Assembly (NCBI GenBank): GCA_019022495.1
Contig: JAFEKR010000001.1
Span: 5,208,001 to 5,272,000, forward strand
From: Epichloe hybrida
Lineage: Eukaryota; Ascomycota; Sordariomycetes; Hypocreales; Clavicipitaceae
Reading direction: 5' to 3'
Length of the DNA: 64,000 nucleotides
Shown here: piece after piece, positions 37,908 through 48,351 of the stretch
How the letters are laid out: each line of letters begins with the position of its first letter
Numbering within the stretch: position 1 is the stretch's first letter
The notes under the pieces: model-generated
Told to the model about the DNA's origin: nothing
What the model saw: only the letters and a program-made list of their open reading frames with translations
Databases searched by the model: none
Translations under genes and position numbers: made by a program

Positions 37908-40335
37908 ATGGTCCGGCCCCAAACGCCGCAGGGGAGCCTTCGGCAAAGGAACGTTGGCTCCAAAAAGGCAGACTCGCCCGAAGCCGCCATCGAAGTAGAG
38001 CTTGACAAGCTTGCAAAGGCTGCAGCGCAGAAGAATAGCACAACCTGTGAGTGCGATCACTGGGTAGCCTTCTCTTTGACGACTGTCTTGGCCTTTGTCA
38101 CGCGATTTTGGGGCATCAGCCATCCTAATGAGGTCGTTTTCGACGAGGTGCACTTCGGCAAGGTATGTTTGATAACATGAGTAATGCGACCGTGGGATGT
38201 GACCTAACTTTTTTTCATATCGACGCAGTTTGCATCATACTACCTAGAACGAACGTACTTCTTCGATGTTCATCCTCCTTTTGCGAAGCTTCTTTTTGCG
38301 TTCATGGGTTGGCTAGTTGGCTACAACGGCCACTTCCACTTCGAAAATATCGGCGATTCGTACATTGATAACAAGGTCCCCTATGTGGCATTCCGAGCTC
38401 TCCCCGCCATCCTCGGCGCCTTGACGGTATCCGTCTCGTACCTCATCATGTGGGAGTCGGGTTACAGTGTTCCGGCCTGCGTCCTTGCTGCCGGATTAGT
38501 TCTCTTCGACAATGCCCACATCGGCCAGACGCGGTTGATCCTTCTTGACGCGACCCTTGTCCTGGCCATGGCTTGTAGTCTACTCTTCTACATCAAATTT
38601 TACAAGCTACGACACGAGCCGTTCAGCCGCAAGTGGTGGAAGTGGCTTATTCTGACTGGATTTGCCTTGTCCTGTGACATATCGACAAAGTATGTCGGTC
38701 TCTTCGCCTTTGTCACCATTGGCTCTGCTGTCGTCATTGATTTGTGGGAGTTGTTGGATATCAAGCGCCCCGGGGGTGTGATCAGCCTCCCCAGCTTCGG
38801 AAAGCACTTCGCCGCCCGAGTTGTCGGTCTCATTGTCCTCCCATTCTTGTTCTATCTATTTTGGTTCCAGGTTCACTTTGCTGTCCTCTCTCGGTCAGGT
38901 CCAGGCGACGACTTCATGTCTCCCGAATTCCAGGAGACATTGAGCGACAATGCTATGCTAGCCAACGCTGTGGACATCCAGTACTACGACACTATCACAA
39001 TCAAGCACAAGGAAACCAAAGCGTACCTGCACAGCCACTCGGACCGATATCCTCTGCGTTATGATGATGGACGTGTCTCTAGCCAGGGTCAGCAGGTTAC
39101 GGGGTACCCTCACAACGATACGAACAACTACTGGCAGATTCTTCCGGCAAGCGACGACAAGCAGATGGGCCGGGTCGTTAAAAATAATGAAATCATCCGA
39201 TTGAGACATGTTGGCACTGACTCTTTCCTTTTGTCGCACGATGTCGCCTCACCGTTCTACCCAACAAATCAAGAATTCACTACTGTTTCAGAAGAGGAGG
39301 CCTATGGCAGTCGTGTCAATGACACGCTGTTCGAGATTCGCATCGAGAATAGCAAAGAAAATCAGGAGTTCAAGACGTTTGCCAGCTATTTCAAACTTAT
39401 CCACTACCCGAGCAAGGTCGCCATGTGGACACACACCAAGCCGCTGCCTGACTGGGGTTCGCGCCAACAGGAAATCAATGGAAATAAGCAGATTGCCCCC
39501 AGCTCCAACATCTGGCTGGTGGAGGATATCATTACTTTGCCTGCCGATGATGCACGTCGTCAAAAGCCGGAACGCCAAGTCAAAACGTTGCCCTTCTTGC
39601 GAAAGTGGTTTGAGCTTCAGCGAGCCATGTTCTACCACAACAGCAAGCTGACAAGCAGTCATCCATATTCCAGCCATCCTTATCAATGGCCATTCTTGTT
39701 GCGCGGTGTCAGCTTCTGGACTCAGAGCGACACTCGCCAGCAGATCTACTTCGTTGGAAACCCGATCGGCTGGTGGTTCGTAGCTAGTCTGATCGCTGTG
39801 TACGCCGGCATTGTCCTCGCCGACCAAATCTCGCTGCGCCGCGGCATCGACGCCCTGGACCACCGTAAGTCTTGAACTCGCACGGATCCTATCTCACCAA
39901 GTTCTTCAAAGTCTAACATTTCTTCTAGGCACTCGCTCCCGGCTGTACAACTCTACCGGTTTCTTCTGGATTGCTTGGGCAACCCACTACTTCCCGTTCT
40001 ACTTGATGGGTCGTCAACTCTTCTTGCATCACTATTTGCCAGCACATTTAGCCTCTTGTTTGGTTGCCGGCGCACTCATCGAGTTCATCTTCAACACTGA
40101 GCCGGTCGACAACCACCAGAGTTCCAAGAAGGGTCCTAAAAAGCATGTGACAGCTCGTGAGAGATTTGCCGGCCAGAGCATGGCAGGGGCATGGATTGCC
40201 ACTTCAGTCGTTCTGACTATTGCAATTGCCGGATGGTGGTTCTTCCTGCCACTGACATATGGCTACCCTGGCCTGAGTGTTGAGCAGGTTGTTCGCCGAA
40301 AGTGGCTCGGCTACGGTCTGCACTTTGCTAAATGA
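37908..40335 (+). CDS. Dolichyl-phosphate-mannose-protein O-mannosyltransferase, PMT4 type
   Basis: Three exons, 37908-38162, 38229-39864 and 39929-40335, give about 765 residues, the usual PMT4 size. The first luminal loop has the catalytic VVFDEVHFGKFASYYLERTY and DVHPPFAKLL segments. Multiple membrane helices follow. A central luminal MIR region (about residues 320-510) contains TITIKHKETKAYLHSH, IRLRHVGTDSFLLSH and FKLIHYPSKVAMWTH. After it come the ELQRAMFYHNSKLTSSHPYS loop and C-terminal helices. The SSHPY/GVSFWT pattern fits the PMT4 subgroup, which as I recall prefers membrane-bound substrates, rather than PMT1 or PMT2. Role: initiates protein O-mannosylation in the ER lumen, important for cell-wall proteins. 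Confidence 0.92.
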
Positions 40336-40994
40336 GCTACGACGTACAGAGGTCGTAGAAAGGGGGGGGATCTTCCTTGTCAGGAAGTGCTACAAGACAC
40401 TCTCCTGAATGAAACAGAAATTGATCCCGCACGAAATAGAGAGCTGATGTATTGGGGATATTACGCTGTTTAATGTAGTAGTGGTAACGACTTCTGAAAT
40501 GGTGATTCATGGTCTTTGTTGGTGTAGACTAGAATCGCCAAGTGGTCACGAATTCAATAATCAAAGAGCAATATCGGTTCCCTCGTAAAGCATTTCTGTA
40601 AATGGACAAAGGATGGTTGTGCGTCGATTAAGTGCCCTCGTTGTTATTACCAAACCCCGTACCCAAGAGTATTACGGAGCAGACTGCATGTCGCTACGTG
40701 CGCCGAGCGGGTCCCAACAAATGCTCATGGCACCTTCGACACCCGTGCGCGTCATCCTGCGAGACGCAATCGTGTAAAGTACCAATTTCGGCGAGGTGGC
40801 ACGTCAGGACTCAGGACCTGATATTCACATGCACCCGTTTCTGGCCTTGACCCGAGCATTGTGGCCCCAGCGCGATGATTGCTCGCAACTACAGGTCTCG
40901 GCATCAGTAGAGAGCGTCCAACACGTCCACGACATCTGCCATGGTGCGTACGTGACGCAACCACGCAACCAGCACAGCCAGCACAGCCAGCACA
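40336..40994. other. Intergenic region PMT4 / GT69
   Basis: This is the 3' flank of PMT4 and promoter of the glycosyltransferase gene. Four CAGCACAGC/CACAGCCAG units lie right before the start codon (40970-40994). No gene is seen. Confidence 0.5.
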
Positions 40995-42453
40995 ATGCTT
41001 CTTTCTCCCTCTAATTGGTTATATGTTCGCCGGGTCCTACGTCTGCGCGTCACCAAAATCGCGATTCTGCTATTCTGCCTCTTCAACTTCCTCGACGTCC
41101 TCGGCATACATGACAATCTTGGCCACAGCCATGTCGGCCGCCACGAAACCGCCGCGTCGCCATCGAGACGACGCGAACGAGTGTACATTGCAAGCATGCA
41201 CTTCAACAATGCCGAGATCCTGAAAAGCCATTGGAACAAGGCTGTTCTAGATCTGACCGAGGCTTTCGGCCCAGAGAATGTCTTCGTGAGCGTCTTCGAA
41301 AGCGGGAGCTGGGACGACAGCAAGGGGGTCCTGCGGGAGCTAGACCGGGAGCTGGAGAAGAGGGGCGTCCCTCGGCGCATCGAGGTCTCGGACGTGACGC
41401 ATCAGGATGAGCTCGACAGTCCGAACAAGGGGGAGGGGTGGATAGAGACGCCGAGGCACAAGAGGGAACTGAGGCGGATCCCGTACCTGGCGAAATTGCG
41501 AAATAAGACCATCAGGGACCTGCTGGATCTGCACGAAAAGGGCGTCGAGTTTGACAAGGTCCTTTTCCTGAATGATGTGGTGTTCACGGTACGTCGACTT
41601 GCTGAAATTTTCTTGGGCAGTGGGACTTTTTTCGCTCAAATCGTGTTTTTGGACTGAGCCGCCTCCTTTACTGATGGGTTCGCCAAACAAAAAAAAAATC
41701 AGGTTGAAGATGTTATGGAGTTGATGGACACGAACGGTGGTGAATACGGAGCTGCTTGCTCGTTGGACTTTGCAAAACCCCCGCTCTACTACGATACATT
41801 TGCGCTGCGGGACATTGAAGGCCACGAGCATGTCATGCAGACGTGGCCGTATTTTAGAGCACGAACTTCGAGGAACGCTCTCGTGCGCAACATGGATGCA
41901 GTGCCCGTCACGAGCTGCTGGAATGGTATCGGTACGTTTACACCCCGGGGATGCGATGGCCCACGGCGATATTTCTGAGAACCCATCGCGGGAAAAACTA
42001 ACAACCGGCGTCTCTTTCTTTTCTCGTTTTGGTCCAGTCGTCATGCCGGCCGAGCCATTCGTCTCTTCCACAACGAGCCTCCGCTTCCGTGGCGTCCCAG
42101 ACTCCCTAGCAGAGTACCATCTGGAAGGGTCCGAATGCTGCTTGATCCACGCCGACAACCCTTTATCCAGAACGAAAGGCGTCTATCTGAATCCCAGAGT
42201 ACGGGTCGGCTACAATCCTGCAGCGTATGAAGCCACGCACCCTGCTGGTTCGTGGGTGTCCGCGTGGGAAATTTTTACTGGGATTTGGAGCAACAGATTA
42301 AAGCGATGGACGTCTGTGAAACTGGAAGGCGTTGTTGTGCAATCTCGTATGAAGCGCTGGAAGAGGGACAAGAAGGGGAATCAGGAGCCGGGTGTGTTTT
42401 GTCTGATCAATGAGATGCAGGTTTTGGCTCATAATGGATGGGCGCATGTATAG
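40995..42453 (+). CDS. GT69 glycosyltransferase, CMT1/CAP59-like alpha-1,3-mannosyltransferase
   Basis: Three exons, 40995-41588, 41703-41931 and 42038-42453, give about 412 residues. A short cytosolic N-terminus and one membrane anchor (KIAILLFCLFNFLDVL) predict a type II Golgi protein. Family landmarks are VYIASMHFNNAEILKSHW, ENVFVSVFESGSWDDSK, RIPYLAKLRNKTIRDL, the metal-site-like FDKVLFLNDVVFT, ACSLDFAKPPLYYDTFALRD, CWNGI and FRGVPDSLAEYHLEGSECCL. This matches cryptoptococcal-type CMT1/CAP59-related proteins that are widespread in ascomycetes. The exact acceptor is unknown; alpha-1,3-mannosyl transfer is inferred from the family. It lies just downstream of PMT4 on the same strand, but eukaryotic genes need not be co-transcribed. 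Confidence 0.87.
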
Positions 42454-44435
42454 ATAGCTGTCAACGGTGGGTACAGAATAGACAAAAGGACACATTGCAA
42501 TTTGAGCTGCATGACTGTAGCACCGACTTGAGATGGTGGCTTTCAGCGAAGGCGTCCATGTATGGTGGTGTTGTACGGGGAAAGCCACATTCGTGAGTTG
42601 ACGGGGTGGTTTGAAGGACAGATATGGGTAGCTTTTCACACTGAGCAAGGAGCCGAGCCTGTTATCACTGAGCAAGAAAGAGCAGATATCTCACTTTCAG
42701 CCGCGCGAGACTCGCCAATCAAGCCTTTTACGGCTGACTGATGGAAACATGCTGTCAAAGTCGGGGCTTTGCCATCTGCCCTTGCTGTATTCGGCTGAAA
42801 GACAAGGGCAAGAAAAGCTGACTGCGTGGAATCTCAATTGTCAGGTTCGTCTTGGTGACATCGGAGCCTCAAACAGGCAAGCAGATCGCGTTAGGAAGAT
42901 AGATGTCTGGTGCATCAAGAGGCCACAGGACGTCATTTGTGAATATGAGATCTCCGCGGTAGTTGTGAGGGTAGTTGTGAGGCTGCTACGAACTAGAACA
43001 ATTGATGCCTTCCTTGAATGCGAATTATCATATATACCATGCATAGGCTGCTTGATTAAACTCATCGTCATTGGTCGACTATAAACAACAACGACAACAA
43101 CAACAACAACGACAACAACAACAACAACGACAACAACAACAACAACGACAACAACAACAACAACAACAACAACATCGCACACATGTTGCCGACGACCGAC
43201 GAATTGCTTGGATCCAGTGCGAGCCGACGTGGCCCGCGGAAAACATTAGCCTCAAGATTGCAACGTGACCGAAATAGGAAACCTCCGAATGCGACACGAG
43301 GGGGTACAGCGCGCCGTCGAAGCAGAGAGTTGAGACGACGGATCCCCTCAGGGAAGCATTTGACAGTGAGTGGATGCTGAACAGGTGTGTGACTCATAAG
43401 TCGCTCTCCCCCTTTGACTGGGTAGCCCTCCCTGTATTATCGGCAGACTCGGTGTCAAAGTGGTTACAGCAAGTCGATCTGGCCAGACATTTTCTCTCAG
43501 CCAGCAGCAACAACAAGTCTTGTTGCCGTCATCTCCGGTTTGCACCGACCGCGGCCGCAGCGGTCATCGATTTCCGTCTTGCAGCCGCTGGGGCATCTAC
43601 TAGCATCAATAATAGAGAGAATAGACAGAGGGAGAGATCAGCCCCGGGATGCACCGTCAGACTGTATCACAGACTTCACAAGTCGAAAGTGCCCTGTTTG
43701 TGTTGCATTGAAAGCACTCCTGTTGGCCCATACATACATATGCATACTTTTAGAACCAACGAGTCCCAACAACCAGCGAACCGGCACTCGGACCAACCCA
43801 CCCTTTCAACAGATAGTGCGTCCGGGGCATTCAAGGCATTTTGACAGGCTGATGTCAATGAGGAGAGCCGCAGCGGGTGTGGAAAGCCTTGGTCAATGTG
43901 TTTGCTAGAAGCGTAGGCGTTTGCCAACGCGATGAGACTCCATCCAAACGTCGAGTACTCGATACGCGACTCTGTGTAGCCAGCATGGACGGAGGAGACG
44001 CAATGGCCGTCGTCATTGTTCCTGTCTCGTCCTCTGACTTCCAGAATTCGTCTGCCTTTTGGTGCACACGGGATTGTTGTTTGACAGAGTCGGACTGGGA
44101 TGACCAAGCACAACCAAAGCACAACCAAACACAACCGCAGGACGCAACGCACGGTGCAGTGCTCACATGGCTTCTGCTCCGTATGTATGTACATGCGTAC
44201 ATGCGCACATGTACGTGCTGCGCTATCTGCCCGGCAAGACTGACAAGGCGGCGTGGCGGTCGAGTTGTACGGGGATGAGGCTCTGCGCCCGCCAAATTGG
44301 CAGCTGTCGCCCACCTTTGCCCACCTTTTCCCACTCCTCGCTCTCCTGGCCGTGCTAGACAACCAAGTCACCTGCCGCCCACTTGCTGGCAGCTGCCCAC
44401 TCGCTGCTCACTCGCTGCTCACTTGCTGCTTTGTA
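42454..44435. other. Gene-poor region with CAA microsatellite
   Basis: About 2 kb has no supported gene. The open frames are short, overlap on both strands and show no domain. Visible features are the CAA/GAC array (separate entry), CACAACCAAA repeats (44105-44130) and three ACTCGCTGCTC-like units (44399-44430) directly before a small transposable element. Confidence 0.5.
43085..43174. repeat. Interrupted (CAA)n microsatellite with 18-bp higher-order period
   Basis: CAA trinucleotides are interrupted by a GAC at regular spacing. The unit GACAACAACAACAACAAC therefore repeats about three times, followed by pure CAA. It lies outside any supported gene and makes false polyGln or polyVal open frames. 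Confidence 0.95.
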
Positions 44436-44674
44436 CAGTCTAACCCCTGAATGATTTTACACTCGCTACAAGCCCCACGCGGGGCAATCACTATCAGCTG
44501 TGAGTGGCTATTATGAGTGGAGCTGTTAGGGATATTACAGGGGTAAAAGGGTACTAAGTAATACTAGGAAAAAAACATATAATCTTAAGTATCTTTCACT
44601 TCACCTAGTAACTTTTCATTGGCTTGCTAACCCTAGTCATGTACCTCGTGTAAAATCATACAGGGGTTAGACTG
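44436..44674. mobile_element. MITE-like element with 27-bp terminal inverted repeats (Tc1/mariner-type ends)
   Basis: The left end 44436-44462 and the reverse complement of 44648-44674 agree at 26 of 27 positions, both starting CAGTCTAACCCCTG. The element is directly flanked by TA on both sides (44434-44435 and 44675-44676), the target-site duplication of Tc1/mariner-class transposons. It is 239 bp, more AT-rich than its surroundings and has no transposase frame, so it would be non-autonomous. Outside the TA, two more bases also match (TG and CA), which may be chance. Similar ends are known in fungal pogo/Fot-like families, but the family cannot be named here. Confidence 0.8.
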
Positions 44675-44676
44675 TA

Positions 44677-45119
44677 CATATGTACAGGGATGCCCTTCAG
44701 CTTTGTGGAAAGAACTAGTCTCTTTTCGGAAAAGGCTCCAGGCAGCAGCGTCCCCCAGGCTGAGACGCCCCTGCCAGGTGGTTTTCATAAGCAACACCGT
44801 TTGATCGCACCCTCATCGCACCCTCATCACCAACAATCCCGCTCTCGCTCTCGCTCCCGCTCCTCGGTCTTGCTCCTTGTTGGCGACGTGCCTCGTCCCT
44901 CTCTCCACGCCGATTGCCAACCCGTTCGTGTCTTTTCCTGACGTCCGCCATCTGCCGGCGGTCACCCATCGTGGTATTGCTTTTTCTTCAGCGGCTCCCC
45001 CTTGCCCATCGGCCCAGCGAGTTGCTCATATATCCGTTTTCCGCCCCGTCTCTTTGGACGACCAAGTTTCTCCAATTCATCTGCTCGTCTGCCACCTTGA
45101 TTCTCTCTGGGCATCTACG
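44677..45119. other. Intergenic stretch between MITE and tandem duplication
   Basis: It contains CGCTCTCGCTC-type repeats (44830-44860) and CATCGCACCCT direct copies (44803-44826). No gene is supported. Confidence 0.45.
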
Positions 45120-46032
45120 GTTGCTTCATGGCCAATCCGCATACTTCGCGTCGAACCTCGGTGGCATTGCTGCATCTCTGATCCTGCCGTCGCTTGCTTT
45201 CTCTAGCCACCATCTATCGTACTCTGTGCTCTTCTTTCGCTACAAGAAGCATCGGCCCACACTTTGACAGCCCTCGCTAGTTGACGAACGAATTGGGCAA
45301 GGGCATAATTCCCATATTCAATTCTCTCAATTGCCGTTTGTTCCCTCTGTTCTCGTCTCTGTCACCTCTGCCGTGTTGGTAGACAGACGCTTGATCGTTT
45401 GCCGTCCTACGTGGAACCTCGATCGATCCAACCCGAGTTGGGAAGCGTCTATGGTGACTCACACCCACCCTCGACCTTGCCTTTTACTCTCCAACCTCGC
45501 CTGGCTTTGCTTGCGGCCAACACGATAAGGCTAAACCTCCTCTTGCTGCCGACACAGCCCTGTCGAGGACACCCGTGGCATTATCTCATCAAGTTGCTTC
45601 ATGGCCAATCCGCATACTTCGCGTCGAACCTCGGTGGCATTGCTGCATCTCTGATCCTGCCGTCGCTTGCTTTCTCTAGCCACCATCTATCGTACTCTGT
45701 GCGCCAAGAAGCATCGGCCCACACTTTGACAGCCCTCGCTAGTTGACGAACGAATTGGGCAAGGGCATAATTCCCATATTCAATTCTCTCAATTGCCGTT
45801 TGTTCCCTCTGTTCTCGTCTCTGTCACCTCTGCCGTGTTGGTAGACAGACGCTTGATCGTTTGCCGTCCTACGTGGAACCTCGATCGATCCAATTGGGAA
45901 GCGTCTATGGTGACTCACACCCACCCTCGACCTTGCCTTTTACTCTCCAACCTCGCCTGGCTTTGCTTGCGGCCAACACGATAAGGCTAAAACACAGCCC
46001 TGTCGAGGACACCCGTGGCATTATCTCATCAA
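45120..46032 (+). repeat. Tandem duplication (473 + 440 bp) in the leader of the C2H2 gene
   Basis: Copy 1 is 45120-45592 and copy 2 is 45593-46032. The copies are directly abutting and by eye identical apart from three length differences: 13 bases replaced by GC near 45229, 6 bases missing near 45432, and 16 bases missing near 45535 (copy 1 coordinates). No single-base substitution was found in the other roughly 430 bases. The second copy ends 66 bases before the C2H2 start codon, so the duplication lies in its promoter or 5' leader. It could be a recent real duplication or an assembly effect. Confidence 0.92.
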
Positions 46033-46098
46033 GTCGACAAGGGCCATGTCCTTCGCCAACCCTCGTCCACTCGTTCCGGAAAGGACAATGAGACTGGC

Positions 46099-48351
46099 AT
46101 GGCACTCGTCTGCTTCCTGTCTCCTGTTTCTTCAACATCGGACGACATTTTTGTCCCTCCTCGGCTCTCGCGAGCTCAGACTCATCTGGACGACGTTGTC
46201 GATGCCAATCGTCGTCGCATCGCTCTCACCTTGACCGACATCGACGAGGCTCTCGCCAAGACTGAAGCCCTCTCCCTGTACCCCCCCGAGCCCTCCGAGG
46301 GGAAGGCGCTCCGAGACAACAGTATTCCTGTTCCTCGGGGCTTCCTCGACCTTCCTATGGTTGACCCAGCTGCGGCCAGCCCCGAGCCTGAGCGTCGGGT
46401 TCTGCGCCCACGCTCAGTGCGTCCATCTCAACAGGCTTCAGACAGCGGTCTCGGCTCATCCATTGCCTCTACCAAGGAGAAGAGGCGCGAGGCTGTTCAG
46501 ACCACACAGAGCAGGAGAGACACAAGGACAAATGGAGTCGCTTCTGCCCTCACTGGTGCGTCCAGCGCCAAGCAAATGCTCCCTGCAATGAGCCGAAGAG
46601 CATTTAATCGTGTTCACGAGCACACTCTTCGTCCGCTTCTCGAGAAGCCATCAATCAAGGAATTCGAGACGATTGTCCTCGATGTTCCTCGGCGGATTCG
46701 GTCCAAGGAGATTATCTGCCTTCGTGATTTGGAAAAGACTCTGATCTTTATGGCACCGGTAAGTCAACTTCTGACTGGCAACGGAGTTTGGAGTGATTCT
46801 TATCGGAAGTTACTATTCAAGGAGATGGCCAAGTCCGCGGCGTTATATCTCGATTTCTGCCTCACTTCAATCCGATGCATTCAAGCAACTGTCGAATATC
46901 TTCCTGAACGCGAGCAAGTCCGACCTGACGACCGCCCTTACACTAACGGATACTTCATCGACCTGAAGGAGCAGATTTACCTGTATGGCAGACAACTCGC
47001 CGCCGCCAAGGACAAGAGCGGCGCCGCCGACGACATGGACGCCGACAAGTATGTACCGCGCTCCGTGCCACTTGACCATCCTACTAACAACTACTCAAGA
47101 GGTGATGAGATTAGACTCTACGGTGGCATTGCCGAGAATGGCCGCCCCGCTGAGCTCATTCGTGTCAGGAGAGATGGCTCCGCCGTGTCCATTGCTACTG
47201 GCAAGCCCGTGGACTTGGAAGAGAATTCCCCTGCCAAGTTCAAGCGCTCTCTCAGCGAGCAGCGCCAAGACGAGGAGGAGATTATGCGGTCCATGGCTCG
47301 AAGAAAGAAGAATGCTACTGCCGAGGAGCTCGCACCCAAGAAGTGCCGTGAACCTGGTTGCAACAAAGAATTCAAGCGACCCTGTGACCTCACTAAGCAC
47401 GAAAAGACACATTCTCGCCCGTGGAAATGTCCCTTCCCGACTTGCAGATATCACGAACTCGGTTGGCCCACTGAAAAAGAGATGGACCGCCACGTCAATG
47501 ACAAGCATTCCGATGCACCCACCATGTACGAGTGCTTGTACAAGCCTTGCCCTTACAAGTCGAAGCGAAAGACAAACTGCAAGCAGCACATGGAGAAGGC
47601 ACATGGCTGGACCTATATCCGAACCAAGACGAACGGGAAGAAAGGTCTCAGCAAGTCGGATGTTCCCGTGCAGCACACTCCTGCCCCCTGCAGCATCTCT
47701 CCCCCTACGAGCACTCCTACCTACAGCGTCTCCACACCTCCGCAGGACCAGGACGCCATAGTCTTCCCGAACTACCAGCCCGAGGGAGAATGGTTCGCTA
47801 CGTATGGCGTCCAACCAGACACTCTGGACGCAATGGATCTGTCTCTGGAGCACACCTCTCCATCTTCTTCCGCTACCTCGTATGAGCAGTATCCCCCATA
47901 CCAGAATGGCGCTACCTTCATCGTCAACGACGAGGATATCTATGCTGCTCCCATGCATCTTCCCGCTCAGCTGTCTGCACATGCTCAGATCTTTCACAAC
48001 AACAAGCTCATGTCTCATCACCTGCCGATCTATCAGGCTCCTGTCCCTTGCCACGCACCTCAACTCGAGGCGGCGCCTCACTTTTCACCCGGTGGACGGG
48101 AAAACGCTATGCTATACACTCCCAACTCGCTTCGTGAGGTTGATGAGGGCTTTGATGAATCGTTCCACGGCGATGGATCGGACTTCCAGCTCTTTCCAGC
48201 CAGCAAAAGCAAGAGCAATATCAATTACTCGGAGCAACCCCTATTTGGCGAGGTCCCTAGTGCCAGCCTAGGCTTTTCTCAGGCATCGCAGCCGGACTTT
48301 TTCCAGCTAGCCTGGCCTGGCCTGGAATCGCATCCGTACCAGCAGGAATAA
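46099..48351 (+). CDS. C2H2 zinc-finger protein, probable transcription factor
   Basis: The start is the ATG at 46099; the frame upstream opens without an ATG. The whole span is open, but two stretches look like introns that are multiples of three: 46759-46821 (63 nt, GTAAGT donor) and 47049-47099 (51 nt, GTATGT donor, perfect TACTAAC branch site). Spliced, the protein has about 712 residues. A central region with LRDLEKTLIFMAP, YLDFCLTSIRCIQATVEYLP and DRPYTNGYFIDL looks helical. Then come zinc-finger modules: CREPGCNKEFKRPCDLTKHE, CPFPTCRYHELGW with HVNDKH, and CLYKPCPYKSKRKTNCKQHM. The C-terminus is Ser/Pro/Gln-rich and acidic, as in activation regions. The regulon is unknown. Confidence 0.9.
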   Translation: MALVCFLSPVSSTSDDIFVPPRLSRAQTHLDDVVDANRRRIALTLTDIDEALAKTEALSLYPPEPSEGKALRDNSIPVPRGFLDLPMVDPAAASPEPERRVLRPRSVRPSQQASDSGLGSSIASTKEKRREAVQTTQSRRDTRTNGVASALTGASSAKQMLPAMSRRAFNRVHEHTLRPLLEKPSIKEFETIVLDVPRRIRSKEIICLRDLEKTLIFMAPVSQLLTGNGVWSDSYRKLLFKEMAKSAALYLDFCLTSIRCIQATVEYLPEREQVRPDDRPYTNGYFIDLKEQIYLYGRQLAAAKDKSGAADDMDADKYVPRSVPLDHPTNNYSRGDEIRLYGGIAENGRPAELIRVRRDGSAVSIATGKPVDLEENSPAKFKRSLSEQRQDEEEIMRSMARRKKNATAEELAPKKCREPGCNKEFKRPCDLTKHEKTHSRPWKCPFPTCRYHELGWPTEKEMDRHVNDKHSDAPTMYECLYKPCPYKSKRKTNCKQHMEKAHGWTYIRTKTNGKKGLSKSDVPVQHTPAPCSISPPTSTPTYSVSTPPQDQDAIVFPNYQPEGEWFATYGVQPDTLDAMDLSLEHTSPSSSATSYEQYPPYQNGATFIVNDEDIYAAPMHLPAQLSAHAQIFHNNKLMSHHLPIYQAPVPCHAPQLEAAPHFSPGGRENAMLYTPNSLREVDEGFDESFHGDGSDFQLFPASKSKSNINYSEQPLFGEVPSASLGFSQASQPDFFQLAWPGLESHPYQQE

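Noticed and set aside
42841..43397. PolyVal, polyLeu and polyGln open frames at the CAA array
   Set aside because: They are produced by the microsatellite itself. No conserved sequence flanks it.
43676..44371. 231-codon minus-strand frame in the gene-poor island
   Set aside because: Composition is Cys/His/Tyr-rich and irregular, other frames overlap it, and it has no recognisable domain or splice signal.
47095..48081. 328-codon minus-strand frame opposite the C2H2 gene
   Set aside because: It is a shadow of the zinc-finger coding strand, where Cys/His spacing clearly supports the sense frame.
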